A DNA stretch of 64,000 bases from positions 92,180,230 through 92,244,229 of the forward strand of contig NC_031768.1 of the NCBI RefSeq assembly GCF_001522545.3, given 5' to 3'. The stretch is from Parus major. Lineage: Eukaryota; Chordata; Aves; Passeriformes; Paridae. Both the position numbers and the translations under genes were made by a program. This document shows, piece after piece, positions 50,301-62,114 of this stretch (the stretch's first letter is position 1; every line of letters begins with the position of its first letter). A model generated the notes under the pieces. It had not been told where the DNA came from. It was given only the letters and a program-made list of their open reading frames with translations, and ran no database searches.

Positions 50301-53300
50301 AAAGAAAAGTGAACTAACAAAAAAACACAAACCTGACAACAACTGAATAGCTGATACACACCTTTGCTTTTGTGTTCCTGAATACGATACGAAAAGACAG
50401 TGAACAGAAATGGACATTATTTCATATCCAGGGAGAGTTGGTGCTTTCCAGCACATTAGCCTTATTTAAAAATTGCTTGGTTTTTAATTGTCTTGCAGCC
50501 CACCTCATCTGTGCACCCAGAGGATTTTCCTCTGGCCTTTTAAAATCCACAAGGTTGTTTGGAATACTAGACGTGAACACCCTTCTCTTTCTACTTGCTT
50601 ATGCAATTCTTAACTGGTAACACAAAAAGAAATAAAAGCTAATTCTGTGAGGTTCTTCTGGGAGAGGAAGGTTGGTGAGGGGAGCCTTTGACTTCTGAAG
50701 TCAGAAATCACAGACTAATTACCCAGCAATGTCACAAGTTTTGGGCTGCTCAGTTGCTCTCCCTGGATAAAGGCAACAGTCTCCAGGATAGCATTCTCCA
50801 ATTCTTGAGTTTTCTAGGTGCCATATGTGCCTGAGCCCTGATTATGCAGTGGGGTTAGTTATGATAACTGAGATTTTTTCTGATTTTACTGTATTTCTAT
50901 TATTCAAAGTGTGTTAAATGGCCATAGTTTCCTCTGGCATTGAGGATCTGAATGGTCCCTTAGGTGGTAGAGAGGGGAAATTCACTGGTGGTGTTTATGA
51001 AAAATATGTGAACTGACCACTTCCATTGTGGCCACACTGGAGTCTGGATTCTCTAATAACTGTATCAAAACAAGGCATAAGATAGGGAAATTTGGTTACC
51101 AACTGGTCTTTAAGCATAAGAAATAGACATTTGCATTCTTTTGTCCCTGAGTGTAAATCAGGAGGGACAATCCCCACTTTGAATGCCATGCTTATTCTCA
51201 GCATGGTGTGTATGGTGAAGAAGGCATTGAAGGAAAGCATTAAGGCTAGGATAACATCAAAGAAAATGCTCCAGTTTTTATTCTCCCTTCCACAGTGGAT
51301 AAATTAAAACAGAATGAAACACCAGCAAACTTGAAAATAAAAGCAAATGTGTATGTGTGGACTATGACAGTTTATTCTGAAAATCAAAGTAAATTCTTCC
51401 CCCTTCCAAGCCATTTTTCTAGTGGCATAATTCTCTAACAACCTAATTGTCTACCTTGCTTTCTTTGATGTGCTTCCTCGAGTTCACTGGCCAGACTATA
51501 TGGTGGCTTTGAGATTTTTGATGTCCTCCTGTTTGGTTGGCTTTCAGAGCTGCACCAGGTAGCTCTGCTGATATTACATTGTGCTTGGAACAGGGTTTAA
51601 AGGGATGTCTCTTTATTGCACCAACAGTCTCGGCAGGCATTGAAATAAAAAGTTCAAACACACCCCCACTCATAACATGTGCTGGTGACTATAGAAAAAT
51701 GGGAAGTAGGAGCTTTTTAGGAAGAGGGAGTCATAAGCAGACAACCTCAGTCTACACCCTCCTTTGAATTAGAAATCACATGGCACAGTGATTTCAGCCT
51801 TTTTATTAAAAAAAAATAAAAAATAGTGTCTAATCCTTTTCCCCCTCTGCCATGGTTTTGTGCTTTATTTTATTTTACAGTAATTACACCCTGTATGGCA
51901 ATATCCTGTCTAGCAGATAAACATTGCTGCAGAATACAATCCCATGTTCCATCAAACCATTCCCACAGTCCAGACAGGGCTTCCTCCTGCCTCAGGACAC
52001 ACCAAGGCAGTCACAACAGTGAATTCCATTCAGCTGGAACTAAGAGACACTTTTACTATTTGACAAAAATAAATCCAGAGAGAAACTAAATGAGTTCTGG
52101 AGTAGCAGTCGAGGTAAAATACGTGTGCATGAAAGGGCTGTAGGAGTCAAATTCTATGTGTGTAACGTAGAAGCCAATTGTAATCAACAGCTTACTTCTC
52201 ACATGTTTGGTGAGGAAGCTTTAATTGTTTTCCCAGCTTTATGAGGGAAGGTGCCTTGTGATGCATTTCCCCCATGCATTCTGCCACGAGGGGTTTCCGA
52301 TGTGTTATGTGGCAAGGGGGCTGAAGCAGGTGTTGTGCCACGGGATTCCTCTCTGTCTTGAGTGAGTTACTGATTCTGTTTGGGTTTGGGGAGCTGAAAA
52401 GAGTAGGAAGGTTTCTCCATAAACAACTTGTGAGAATTGTTGATACATTAGGGGACAAAGAACATTGATCTTAGTAATACATTTGTCTGAATAAGCACAT
52501 CAGTACTTGGCACATTGTTATTAACACCTTTGTGCACTCCTTTTCTTCCTCAAAGACAATGTGCCTGCATACAAATAAACCTACATTTTCAACTTTTATG
52601 TCAGTACATGACTGTGGGGACAGAGGAGAGACATCCAGCTGTACAAATATACTAAATACGTCCTCCATTATTTGTGGCAAAATTAGTTTTTTGGACCCTA
52701 CTGATTAGAACAAGACACATAGTTATTACTGAGGATATCAGCTGTAGGAAAGAAACACTGTCTCATCTTTATACCACATATCCCATTCTTTTGTCAGCTT
52801 ACATTATAAATAAATAACAAAGCAATTTGACACATGCCCATTGATTAAAAATAAAAGTTGTCAGAGTGAGAGGAGAAAGACAAAAATATGAATTATTAAT
52901 AACAATATTAAGCAATGCAAAAAAGATGCTTAACATGCAGGAAAGTCCCTGAAAAGTCACTTAGTGAAGGGGAAAGAAAGGACAGCCGTGAAGACCTTCC
53001 TTCCACTACTACTTTGTCTTTTCTTTGCTACTTGGACCCTTGGAGGTTGGGGTGACATGTAAAAGAGGATGAGTCCATTAATTTGTGTAATCTTGTTTAC
53101 CTCATCTCTGATATTTCCAACATGTGCTGCCTGCAAACTCAGAAGTGTCACATAAGGAATGGAGTTAACATAAAGTGACTGTGTTGTGTCACAATTTGGT
53201 TTGGCCATTTTATATTACTGAGCAATCTTCCTGGCAGTGCCTTGGAATGACCAGTTGGTAGCCCTGGCACATCATTTGGAGAAGCTAAGGTAATTTATAC

Positions 53301-53588
53301 TCTCCCTAAAATTTGTGTATCACAAATACCTGTGATTTAATATGCAGATATTAAGGTATACAAAAATGCTAGTAATAGTTTGTGTTCTGTACTTTGTAAT
53401 GCTCCAAAGGATAAAACATAAACAGTACCCTAGTAGCTGGCATAATTATGCATTTATTTTCCCACCTTCTGTCGCTTATTTTGGTTGCAACTATTTAAAT
53501 GCTTTCATTTATCAGACCAGTTTGAATGGCTGTTGGGTATATTGACCATCCTGGCAATACTTAATTTTCCATCTGTGAAGATCAGATC

Positions 53589-53612
53589 TTTTTTTTTTCT
53601 TTTTTTTTTTTT
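53589..53612. repeat. Interrupted poly-T tract
   Basis: Runs of 10 and 13 T separated by one C. Confidence 0.9.
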
Positions 53613-55224
53613 CACTGAAGAGGAAAGGAAGAAAAAGTACACTGTTGAAGAGAAAGAGAGACAATTGCAAAATTTTCACAAAAGCTGAAGAAAACTCCTT
53701 GGTGACAATCCTGTTTGCTGAACAGGATTGCCCTAAAGCAGGTACAGTGTGTGCTATCAGAGCAGAAGAGCTAATCAGAAAGTTTTCCTGGTAGCACCAC
53801 AAGTCCTATGGTCACTGAAGTCATGCTGTCTCTAGAGGGGTATTTCGTATTAGACTTCCTCATGGCCAGTCTGAGTATTGTATTATTTGTAGCTGGGGAG
53901 ATGACATCATCTTAAAAAAACCCAAAAACAACCTTCATGAACAGTAAGGCTCCTACCCTGTGCTTATGATGTTAATGTTTTGAATTAACAAACTGTTAAT
54001 GAATTCACAACATGATCTCCCAATTACTGTGTGTTAATTCTGGAAAGCTTCTTTTTATGCATCTTTGGTACACATAAGAGCTAAGCACTTGTAGGTTCTA
54101 TGGATTTCATGAAATTCCAGAAATGTTCAGAGCTTCTGAAAGCCAGGGTCAAAGGATCTTCTTGCTGGCATTTACTTACCTGTGGTGCAGCTACCTCCAT
54201 CCTCGTTTGGGCTGCATTTGCAGTCAGCTGAAGAATTTTAGGCACTTAGAGGTGTCATTTGGCCTGTCACAAAGAAAGGCATCTGAAACACTTCCTCATA
54301 TAAGGGATCACTTCTGCTCATAGGTTATAAAGTCTGAATGAAGACTGTAAGTAGTTCAAAAGTTATCTGAAATTCTTCTATGTATGTTGTCACAAACTTA
54401 GAAACCAAAATGAGGGAGTTGACCTAAAGATGTTAGTCTTCACTTTTCTGTTTCTGTGTGTGTACAGTGGGAGCACTGTGCAGGTTTCCAAGTTATGAGA
54501 AAATGGACTTTTCTGGGTACATAATGGTAATGATGCAACTATGTATTAGGCCCCAAATGGTTTGCATTTGCATTTTATGAACTCTTTTCAGTTCCCACAT
54601 ACATAATGTGTAAAGATTAGCACTGAGTGGGTATGTCTCAGCATGGGTACCTTACACTATTCCTGAATTTGGCTGTATATGAAATTATTGGTCTTAAATA
54701 TTAATTGATGTAGCCTGACTCCCATTAGTACTTTTAATCTGCTGTATCTGATCCCCAAGGTTTTGGTGAACATTAATTTGTGCATTAAAAGACTGGATTT
54801 CAGTTAATTTCATTGGTTTGGAAAAGTCACACATACCAGTACTTGCTTGACAGAGCTCAAGTACAGACCAAACCAAGTGGAAAGGAACAGCTATTGGGAC
54901 AGGACTGAGATGACAGAGAGGGAGACAGCTGCTCTTTGTCACATACCCAGAACTATAAGCTAAAGTCAGAAAAAAACATGTAAAGAGATGCTAACACGTT
55001 ATGCTACTCTATGTTGGAACTTAAAGGCAATAATTTCTTAAATTGTTTTTGTCTATTTGTACCATATGTAGGTTTATTCTAAAGTCTTGTACAAATGTTT
55101 GCAAGGAAATCTTTAGACAGTCAATTTTTTTTTCCTTTGAAAGGAGATTCTTAAGAAAGTGAGTAGACTTTAAAATTCAACAAGGCAGGTTAAGACAGCC
55201 TTTGATAAGGAATTTTAAAAATCT

Positions 55225-55420
55225 GGGAGAAAGCACTTTAATAATACCATTATGGTACTTTTCATCAGCCTTACTGCACCCATGTGCAGTATTTCAGCTC
55301 TGTAAACTGAAGCTTATTTATGCTAAATGATTTGCCCAATATCTTATCATGGGTAAGTGGCAGGCCAGAAATGGAACCCAGGAGTCCTAATTTGATTTCT
55401 TGTTGAATTCAGACACAGTA
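55225..55420 (+). repeat. MIR/L2-type fossil
   Basis: The series CTGTAAACTGAAGCTTATTT (about 55300), ATGATTTGCCCAATATCTTA (about 55327) and GGTAAGTGGCAGGCCAGAAA, then TGGAACCCAGGAGTCCTAAT, follows the shared MIR/L2 3' sequence 'aaactgaggcaca...gacttgcccaaggtcac...agtaagtggcagagccagga...gaacccaggtctcc'. AAAGCACTTTAATAATACCA upstream also fits the L2 order. It is either an L2 3' end or a MIR, since both share this tail. Confidence 0.65.
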
Positions 55421-55439
55421 TAATGCCCCTGAAAGAAAA

Positions 55440-58400
55440 ACACTCAAGAATTCAACGGGAGCACTCTGCTTGAGGAGTCTCCCATTTCAATAAACGTGTG
55501 GTTATAGCATGTCTGTGCTCCACTGACCGAGGTCCCCGAGGCTGTTTTCAATCCAAACCCATGTCTCCTCTGTGGGTGCCCATTGCCCTACTGAGTGTTT
55601 CAGTGCTCTAAACCAAAAGTCTTGTTCTTAATGGCCATACTGGGGAAAATGCAGCCGTCGAAAAGTGCCACCGCTGCCAGCGAAAAAGCGAGTATGGGTG
55701 AAGTAAAAAGAAACTGTAAAGCCATAAGAATATAGGCTGCTGTTTGAATGCTTCTACCAGTGTTGGGCTTCTTATTTTAGAGTAGTGAAGATGAGACAGC
55801 AGATGATATTATTTATCTTCAAATCCCTGTCTGATCATATTTACCATCTCTGTGAGATCTTGAATAAATATGGATAAGTCTCTGTGTTTTTAAATTCATA
55901 TTTTGAAATTTGACAATGCATTGTGTGAGCTTTACAGGTAGGTATTCGTGGTTTTCAAGAGAAGCCTCTTCATGTCAGCTTGTCTTTTGGTAGCTTTCAC
56001 AGTGTGTGAAGAAGGAAGGTAAGAACTAGGGCAAATAATACCTTCTTCCTGCAGCATTTGGGCAAACATTTGAAATCACTGGGTTAAATCTGTTGGCTAG
56101 TGAAAGAGACTAGTGTAGACTCCGGATCTAGTCTGGAAAATTCAATCACATAATCTTGAAAGGAAAATTCAAGAGTCAGGGGAAATGCAGTCCAACACAA
56201 TTTGTTCAGTCAGGACTTTGTGAATTCCTGTCAGGATTGATCTCAGTGTATTTATAAAACTTAAAAGGGATGTTCTTTCTTACAATTCCAAATTTTCCCT
56301 TGTTCAGAGGAAATTTTGCATACGTTAAAGCCAGTTTAATTTGTAGAGACAGAGTATGAATTTTCTCAACTATGACATGGAGGGCATAAAATGAAGTTTT
56401 GCGAGCAGCATTTTTCATTAATGTCTTTTTTATGTTTAGCCAGAGACAGAAGCAATCTGACTTTCTTACATTTTTTGCCGAGGATAAGAAGTTCTGAAAG
56501 CAGTGAGTAGATGGGAAGGTAGCCATGCACTGGGTGCACAATAAAGGCTCAAGCCTGGGTGTTTGTTACCACGTGAGATGCTGTAGGATACACCACTTGG
56601 TCTTCAGTTGCTTTTCCCAAAAGACATTTATCTCAGGAGTGCTAAGTCCTGTCTGCTAGCCATATCCAGATGTGATTAAGCCAAAGTGCTTTTCTGATGG
56701 CACTTCAAAGCTATGTTTAATCAATGTTTTGAGCCCTAAGCCCCAAACTTTACATACTTGAAACCACATCTAGGGTATGATTTATTAATGATAATCCTAC
56801 CAGAGAGTGTTTTAGGACAAATCTTTTTAAAGCAGTTATTTGATGAAATGTTGCGCTCCGTTTAAATGGTATATAATATAAAGAATACTTGATTTTATTA
56901 ATGTTGGTTTGATAACATCAGTTACCCTCTGGCAATTTAGGTGAGCCCATAGGCCAAAATTTTTATCTTTAAATGCTCTTTCTGCATGTACCATGTAGTG
57001 GGGGTGTGATGGGAACTTAAGAATAATTAGCATTTGGTTGATACCTGACAGTATAAAAGCTCCCTCAGCACATTTGCAGAGAATATGACTTGAGTTCCCA
57101 GACTGGCATGAGTTCATGCCTACTGATCATAGAAAAAGTTTCTTGGAAGTGGAACCGTTTTGTTTAACCTCTGTATTAGTTTCAAGGCATATCAAACAAA
57201 AGTAAAAAACTATTTACATCCATATTACTGAAATCTGTGCAGGATATGAGAGGGAAGTATTAAATATCTGCAGTTTGGTAAAATCTGAAGTACAAAGGAA
57301 AAATATGTACCATCTGAGTTACTCAGGGTGGATAGAGAACATATGTTTTAAACAGTTGGATTAAAATTCTAGATGGTGTATAGCGTGAGTTGATCATGTC
57401 CTAGTCTGTGGGCATTATTTTTTCTAAGCTGGGAACATAAGGTTATGTATCAACTAAGCAGATATGATCAGTCTGATCTGCTGGGTCTTCTTTTTGAAGA
57501 CATAATCCTTATTAAAAGCAACACTGTGAAGTTTGAACCTTTTTCTTCCACTTCAGGCACAGATATTTTTCTGCAGCCATTTTTTTTTACCTTAAAAATA
57601 AGAGTAATATCTTTAGCAAACTCTCTTCTCAGACCTTATTCTAGCAAAGCTCCCATTGACTTCAGTTTCTTTACATAAGTAGAAGCCAAATCAAAAGTTA
57701 GCAAAGTATTTCAGGATTATGAGCTCTATCTAGAGGGACTTGAAGTAATAAATTTATTTGGTGGTGAAATCCGAGGAACTCTTAAATATGGCCAGTTCTG
57801 TTTAAACCTTTTACAGAAACCTATATTTTGTTGACAGTCATCACTGACAGGTTTTCTTTTCATGAAACTCCATCCTAGAATTAAACTTAGAAATTAGCAA
57901 GGTAAATTTTTTTACTTTATTCTCAAATTTATTTTTAGTCTTCCATGATGGTCAGTCTCATTTGTTGCCTGTATGCATAGCACAGGAGAGAGGGAATGTA
58001 AATCTGCCTAATGATCATGAATGGAATAAGAAACTGTTATCTTAGCAAACTTGATGTAAATTTAGGAAGCTTTCAGTAAAGTTTATGATCTCTGCTTGCT
58101 CCGACAGACTTATTTTGATTCTGCTAAGTACTTGGTGAATTTGGGGAAGCCGTCATTTCTTGGTGTTGTTAGCTGGTGATTTGTCTTCTTGGTTAAAGCT
58201 TGGTTTGGGAGATAGGAAAATGAGGATCACATCTCCAGCTATCATCCAGGGTCATTAAGTGGACGCCAGCCAACTATTTCCAGTGCACAGGTGGTGGTAG
58301 CTTTGATTAATTCATGATCTCAAAGTGCTTCGGTCTACTGGCATAAAAAGCAGAATAGAAGTGCAAAGTGTTATTAATGGAATGACTGCTTGACATACTT

Positions 58401-58490
58401 AATATATGATTTTAAATATCTTCTGAGGCTAGATACATTATGAGTGTAGTGACTCGATTGAAAGTAGTTATGGTTATTTCTTTAATTGAG
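55440..58490. other. Non-coding DNA, no gene recognised
   Basis: No recognised gene apart from the questionable small frame at 55631. A 111-codon minus-strand frame at 56206-56541 and a 93-codon one at 56836-57117 show no known domain. The E-box CACGTG occurs near 56571. Confidence 0.55.
55631..55735 (+). other. Short open frame over a local CpG cluster, uncertain
   Basis: Thirty-four codons from ATG at 55631 to TAG at 55733-55735. The peptide is rich in Lys, Ser and Ala (MQPSKSATAASEKASMGEVK from the second Met). About five CpGs fall within roughly 35 bp (55655-55691), which is unusual for the AT-rich, CpG-poor surroundings and suggests young or constrained DNA. No protein family is recognised; it could be a coding exon piece, a regulatory core or chance. 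Confidence 0.15.
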
Positions 58491-58499
58491 AAAAACAGA

Positions 58500-58602
58500 T
58501 CCTTACTGAGTGCATCACAATTTCAGCCCTCATGATAACCTCCTGGTTAGGATTATGGGTCGATTTGGTTCATTTTACTGACATATGGTGTAGGAACTGG
58601 AT
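58500..58602 (+). repeat. Probable L2/MIR fossil
   Basis: TCCTTACTGAGTGCATCACA near 58500 resembles 'cttactgtgtgccaggca'. CCTCATGATAACCTCCTGGT near 58528 resembles 'cctcacaacaaccctatgag', and TTCATTTTACTGACATATGG near 58569 resembles 'cccattttacagatgagg'. The order is correct but identity is low. Confidence 0.42.
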
Positions 58603-58604
58603 GC

Positions 58605-59900
58605 TGGCAGCATCTTTAGAGTTTAGGGAACAAATGCAGTCACTTTTTGTATTGATGGCTGGGAATTTCTCTTCCTCTCCTAACTAGTGTTATCCAAGCT
58701 TTCAGCTGTGATTTCATTTCAAAAAACATTGTGCTGCAAGATGTGTATTTCTCCCTTTTCCAGGTGGAAGAAATTTGTAGTTGTTTAGGAACTCTGTAAA
58801 ACATAACATTGATCCTGGTTATATTTACACTGGGACAAGTCTTACCCTGGTTTATGTTAATATGAAATTTACCACTCTGTTACCAAAGCCAGGATTTGGC
58901 ATATAAGAGTCCTTTCCTGTTTAGTGGGGAGCACTTGCTGATTGACCACTTCGTGAAGTCATGGATGTATTACACTATCCAGCTTTTCTCCAGAGCAACA
59001 CTCAATTACAAGGCTCTTTTTGTGGAATTTCAGTGTTTACACATGATGTGAAAACCAGAAGGATGTGCACACCTAGATTAATGTGGTTGCAGTTTTACTG
59101 AAAGTGTCATAATAGCTGATGTTTTTCTTAAGGATTGTACTCTTGAAGTAAACAGATAATGTCAAGTTCTTTGTTTTTTGTTTATAAAATAAGTTTCTAG
59201 TCCTCATGATTGGAGGGAAGATACTGAATTTATGATCAAAGCATAATGCAAAGACTCAGAAATGAAAAAAAATATAAAGGCTGGTGCTTATTTGATTGTT
59301 TAATAATATTTTTAAAACTTTAGAATTTTCAGAGGAAAAATGAGGAAGTTCTGAAAGTCAGGAGGGAAACAGCATGATCTCAGGATCTGCAGTAGTTCAT
59401 TTGCATTTTGTTTTCAGCTTGGTCTGAGGAATAGTTTGGTGGTCTGAACACTAGCTTTGAAATCCCTGTTCAAGTTGAATCTGTGTCTACAGTATCAGCA
59501 GCAGGACTAGGAATAAAATTTACACCTTCACACCTCTATCAAGAACAAGTACAGCAGTGAGAATTTATTACATATTTAGCTAGCCATTTAAACAAAAATT
59601 ACTGAGACTGTTCTGTCTGGTAGTACTTATCTGTCTCTTTATTAGCTGACCAAGAAATACACTGTTTGTCATTCATCTCTGCGATGTTTCTGTGCCTTTC
59701 CCTACTTGCTTGGCTAGATTGCCTCTTCTCTCCCTACCTGTAAGTGTTTGGACAGGGAAAGTACTTACTAAAGCAAGTGTCCAAGGCATTTTTTGATATT
59801 CTGCTGGTTTAATTCCTTAAATTAGGATCATTGCTGTTAGTAAATGTTAAGTGCCCATACACACTAGTCATTAGAATAGATATGGGAATTGCTGGGAGGA
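58605..59900. other. Non-coding DNA, no gene recognised
   Basis: No recognised gene, repeat family or site. Confidence 0.6.
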
Positions 59901-59904
59901 ATTC

Positions 59905-59980
59905 TAAGTTCTTTATTGTGTGGGAATCAGACTGCATGATACTGAGGGTCTTCTATGACTCCAAGAGCTGTGAAATAGCT
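59905..59980 (+). mobile_element. Possible ancient CR1 terminal fragment
   Basis: ATCAGACTGCATGATACTGA followed by GGGTCTTCTATGACTCCAAG resembles the end of a CR1 3' UTR ('ggactggatgacctc...aggtcccttccaactctgtga'). It is short and diverged, with no octamer repeat. Tentative. Confidence 0.33.
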
Positions 59981-60124
59981 TTCAATACTTTAAATGAATG
60001 TTTATGAATAATTTGGCTTTTTTTCTCTGTAAATTCCATTGCAAAAATAACAATACCAAAAAAAAATGCAGATAAAATACTTTGTTTGCCTAGGGAATTG
60101 TTTAGTTTGTTGTTTAAATTGTAT

Positions 60125-60350
60125 TACTACCCAGTCCCCAAACAGAATTAGGGTCTGTCTCTAATAAATGTTTGGGTAGAAATTAAGAGATTGTCCCTGC
60201 TTTAGATCTACATAATCTACATCAGAGATTCATGCAGATAAGAGGAAACATTGCTATAGGCAAAATATCCAAGAATATCGTGGCGATTATCCTTTTGTAC
60301 AGATGGGCCAAGCAATTCTGAATTGTACAGAATGTGGTAGGCACAGGACT
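60125..60350 (+). repeat. Possible CR1-L3/MIR-like fossil
   Basis: AGATTGTCCCTGCTTTAGAT near 60187 followed by CATAATCTACATCAGAGATT resembles the L3-type motif 'agtccctgccccaaagagcttacaatctaa'. Then come AGATAAGAGGAAACATTGC and TTTTGTACAGATGGGCCAAG near 60293-60312, in the order of 'ttttacagatggggaa'. Highly diverged; tentative. Confidence 0.4.
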
Positions 60351-60354
60351 ATTC

Positions 60355-61585
60355 TGAGGATGAAACAAAGCAGTCTAAATTGTGACTTTTTTTTTTTTTT
60401 TTTTTGGAAGGCTAAAAATTTTAAAGAAACTATGCTGAGAATTGACTTACGTATAGAATACTTTCAATTTTCAGCTTCTTTCCACAAAAAAATTCTTTCA
60501 GTTTTCAGTATTTGGCTTTCAAAAAATCCATTCAGCTGCAAATTAAATTTTTATTGATGTTTTCACAAATATATATTTTTTTTTTAATCAGCCTTTGTTG
60601 GGGAAAAGTTGGAACCTAGTAATAGTGGCCTGTAGGACATCAGTTTTTGTGACTGTCATGGCTTGAAAACTTACTGAAAGAAACCTAAAATTGTATATGA
60701 CTTCCTAAAGGCAAATGCCAAGCCACTCCCATATGCTTTTGGAATATGTTGGGATTCTTAGCAGGGTATTCTCCATAGAGTGTAATTCAAAACAACATTG
60801 CCCTCAAGAGATTTTAGATAGAGAGTATCTCCAGAATTTTAAGTCAGTTCTAACTGTGTTTTATTGATGGGAGGGAGAAGTAGTGTTTTTCTTTGTCTTA
60901 CCTTGGTTTTTCTGTTTCCTAAACAGAATGATTACTTGCAGAAGAAAATAAAAAGAGATATCCATTGCTTTTCCCTGCCTTGCTTCCACTTGCAGAAATT
61001 CTCCTTCCTCTAGTGAGTAAATCAGGGCAGGTGCCAGGAGTGCTGCTTCCCTACCCAGCAGCATAAGGAAACTGGCTGTGCTGAGAAAGTTTTCCCAGCT
61101 CTGTGTTTATTAGCCTTGTGAGGAGAGGCAGGAGCATTGAAAGCTTTTTGGAAATTTAAAGGGAAAAAAAAAAAAGAAAAAAAAGCATTAGCTGGCATTT
61201 TCTGTTAGGGATTTTATACAATGCTGACAAAAAAACAAATTCTGAAGACTGTTTTCATCCATTAAATCCTTGGAGTGCCTTGAAAGCTTGAAACCTCTTT
61301 TGCTGGACCACTTCAGAGCAGCTAGAAAGCTATTGTATGTGAAATTTGTACTGTTTCGTTCCTGACAGTCAGGTGGGTTTTCCTGGACCCTGAATAATAA
61401 ATTTAAAGGTATAGATAAAATTGTGAGTCTGTCCTCTAGACACAATGCAGTTTAAGGTGGGGGCAGGTTTATATGTTAGCAGGTCTTAAATGGAAATCTT
61501 TGTACTGCCACAGAAAGCCAAAGTACACTGAAATATTTAAATCAATCTCCAAGTAAAAATAAAATAAAGGAAATGGTGCAACTTG
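60355..61585. other. Non-coding DNA, homopolymer tracts
   Basis: No recognised gene. A 19-nt T-run lies at 60387-60405 and A-runs lie at 61164-61184. Confidence 0.65.
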
Positions 61586-61589
61586 GCAA

Positions 61590-62110
61590 ATAGATCTTGA
61601 CCTCATGCTATTTTTACAAGTCAGACAGATGTGCAGTCGCCGATAAGCTGGTACCCAGGACGAGCTATCAAATCAGAAATCTGTGGAGTCACTCTTCAAA
61701 TCCCAGCACTAATCGCAATGATAAAGAGCTACCTTTCGATTAATCCTGTCCTGGACTTTAGACGAAAGATACTGCAGTTTAATTACTGAGTGAAATCCAC
61801 TTTGTCTGATCTGCCAGTCTGCACTGTAATGTCATAATATAATCAGCTTCACCCCTGTCTGAAGCTCTAGGGCTGTGAAGTCCAAGAACTTGTTTGATTG
61901 GAAGAAATAAAATGATGTTCAAACAACCACCAGCCACAGGGCTGTAATTACCAAAATCTTGTTTGCATCTGTCTGTCATTTTCACCATTGGTTTTTTATG
62001 ACACGAAGAAGCAAGGAGAGATCATGGTGAATAAGAACAGCAACTTGACAGGTGACAAATCAAGACGTGGGATGGTTTTCTTGTAGAAAATAATCATTGT
62101 AAAATATTCA
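61590..62110. promoter_or_regulatory. Strong candidate conserved developmental enhancer
   Basis: This block has the strongest enhancer-like texture in the window: no simple repeats, isolated CpGs retained in AT-rich DNA (near 61639 and 61642, 61661, 61714, 61737, 61763), and dense homeodomain-type sites. Visible are GATTAATCC at 61738-61746 (Otx/Pitx-type), TTTAATTA at 61778-61785, the palindrome GTAATTAC at 61944-61951, TTTGCAT at 61962-61968 (POU octamer-like), and TTGACAGGTGACA at 62045-62057 (Meis/Tgif-type with an E-box). Coding use is unlikely, since stops occur in all frames. The target gene would lie outside the window. Conservation is inferred, not measured. Confidence 0.5.
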
Positions 62111-62114
62111 GGCT

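Larger units (their letters stand above)
42270..55220. other. Long non-coding stretch, no gene recognised
   Basis: About 13 kb with no recognised gene or transposon. It contains a degenerate ATT-rich patch (42552-42612), a TA microsatellite at 44071-44086, a GAGAAT triplet repeat at 44681-44698, a GC-rich but CpG-poor segment at 47140-47340, and T-runs at 47608-47620 and 53589-53612. The 154-codon frame at 46322-46786 has a hydrophobic stretch in its last third but no family resemblance. Confidence 0.55.
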
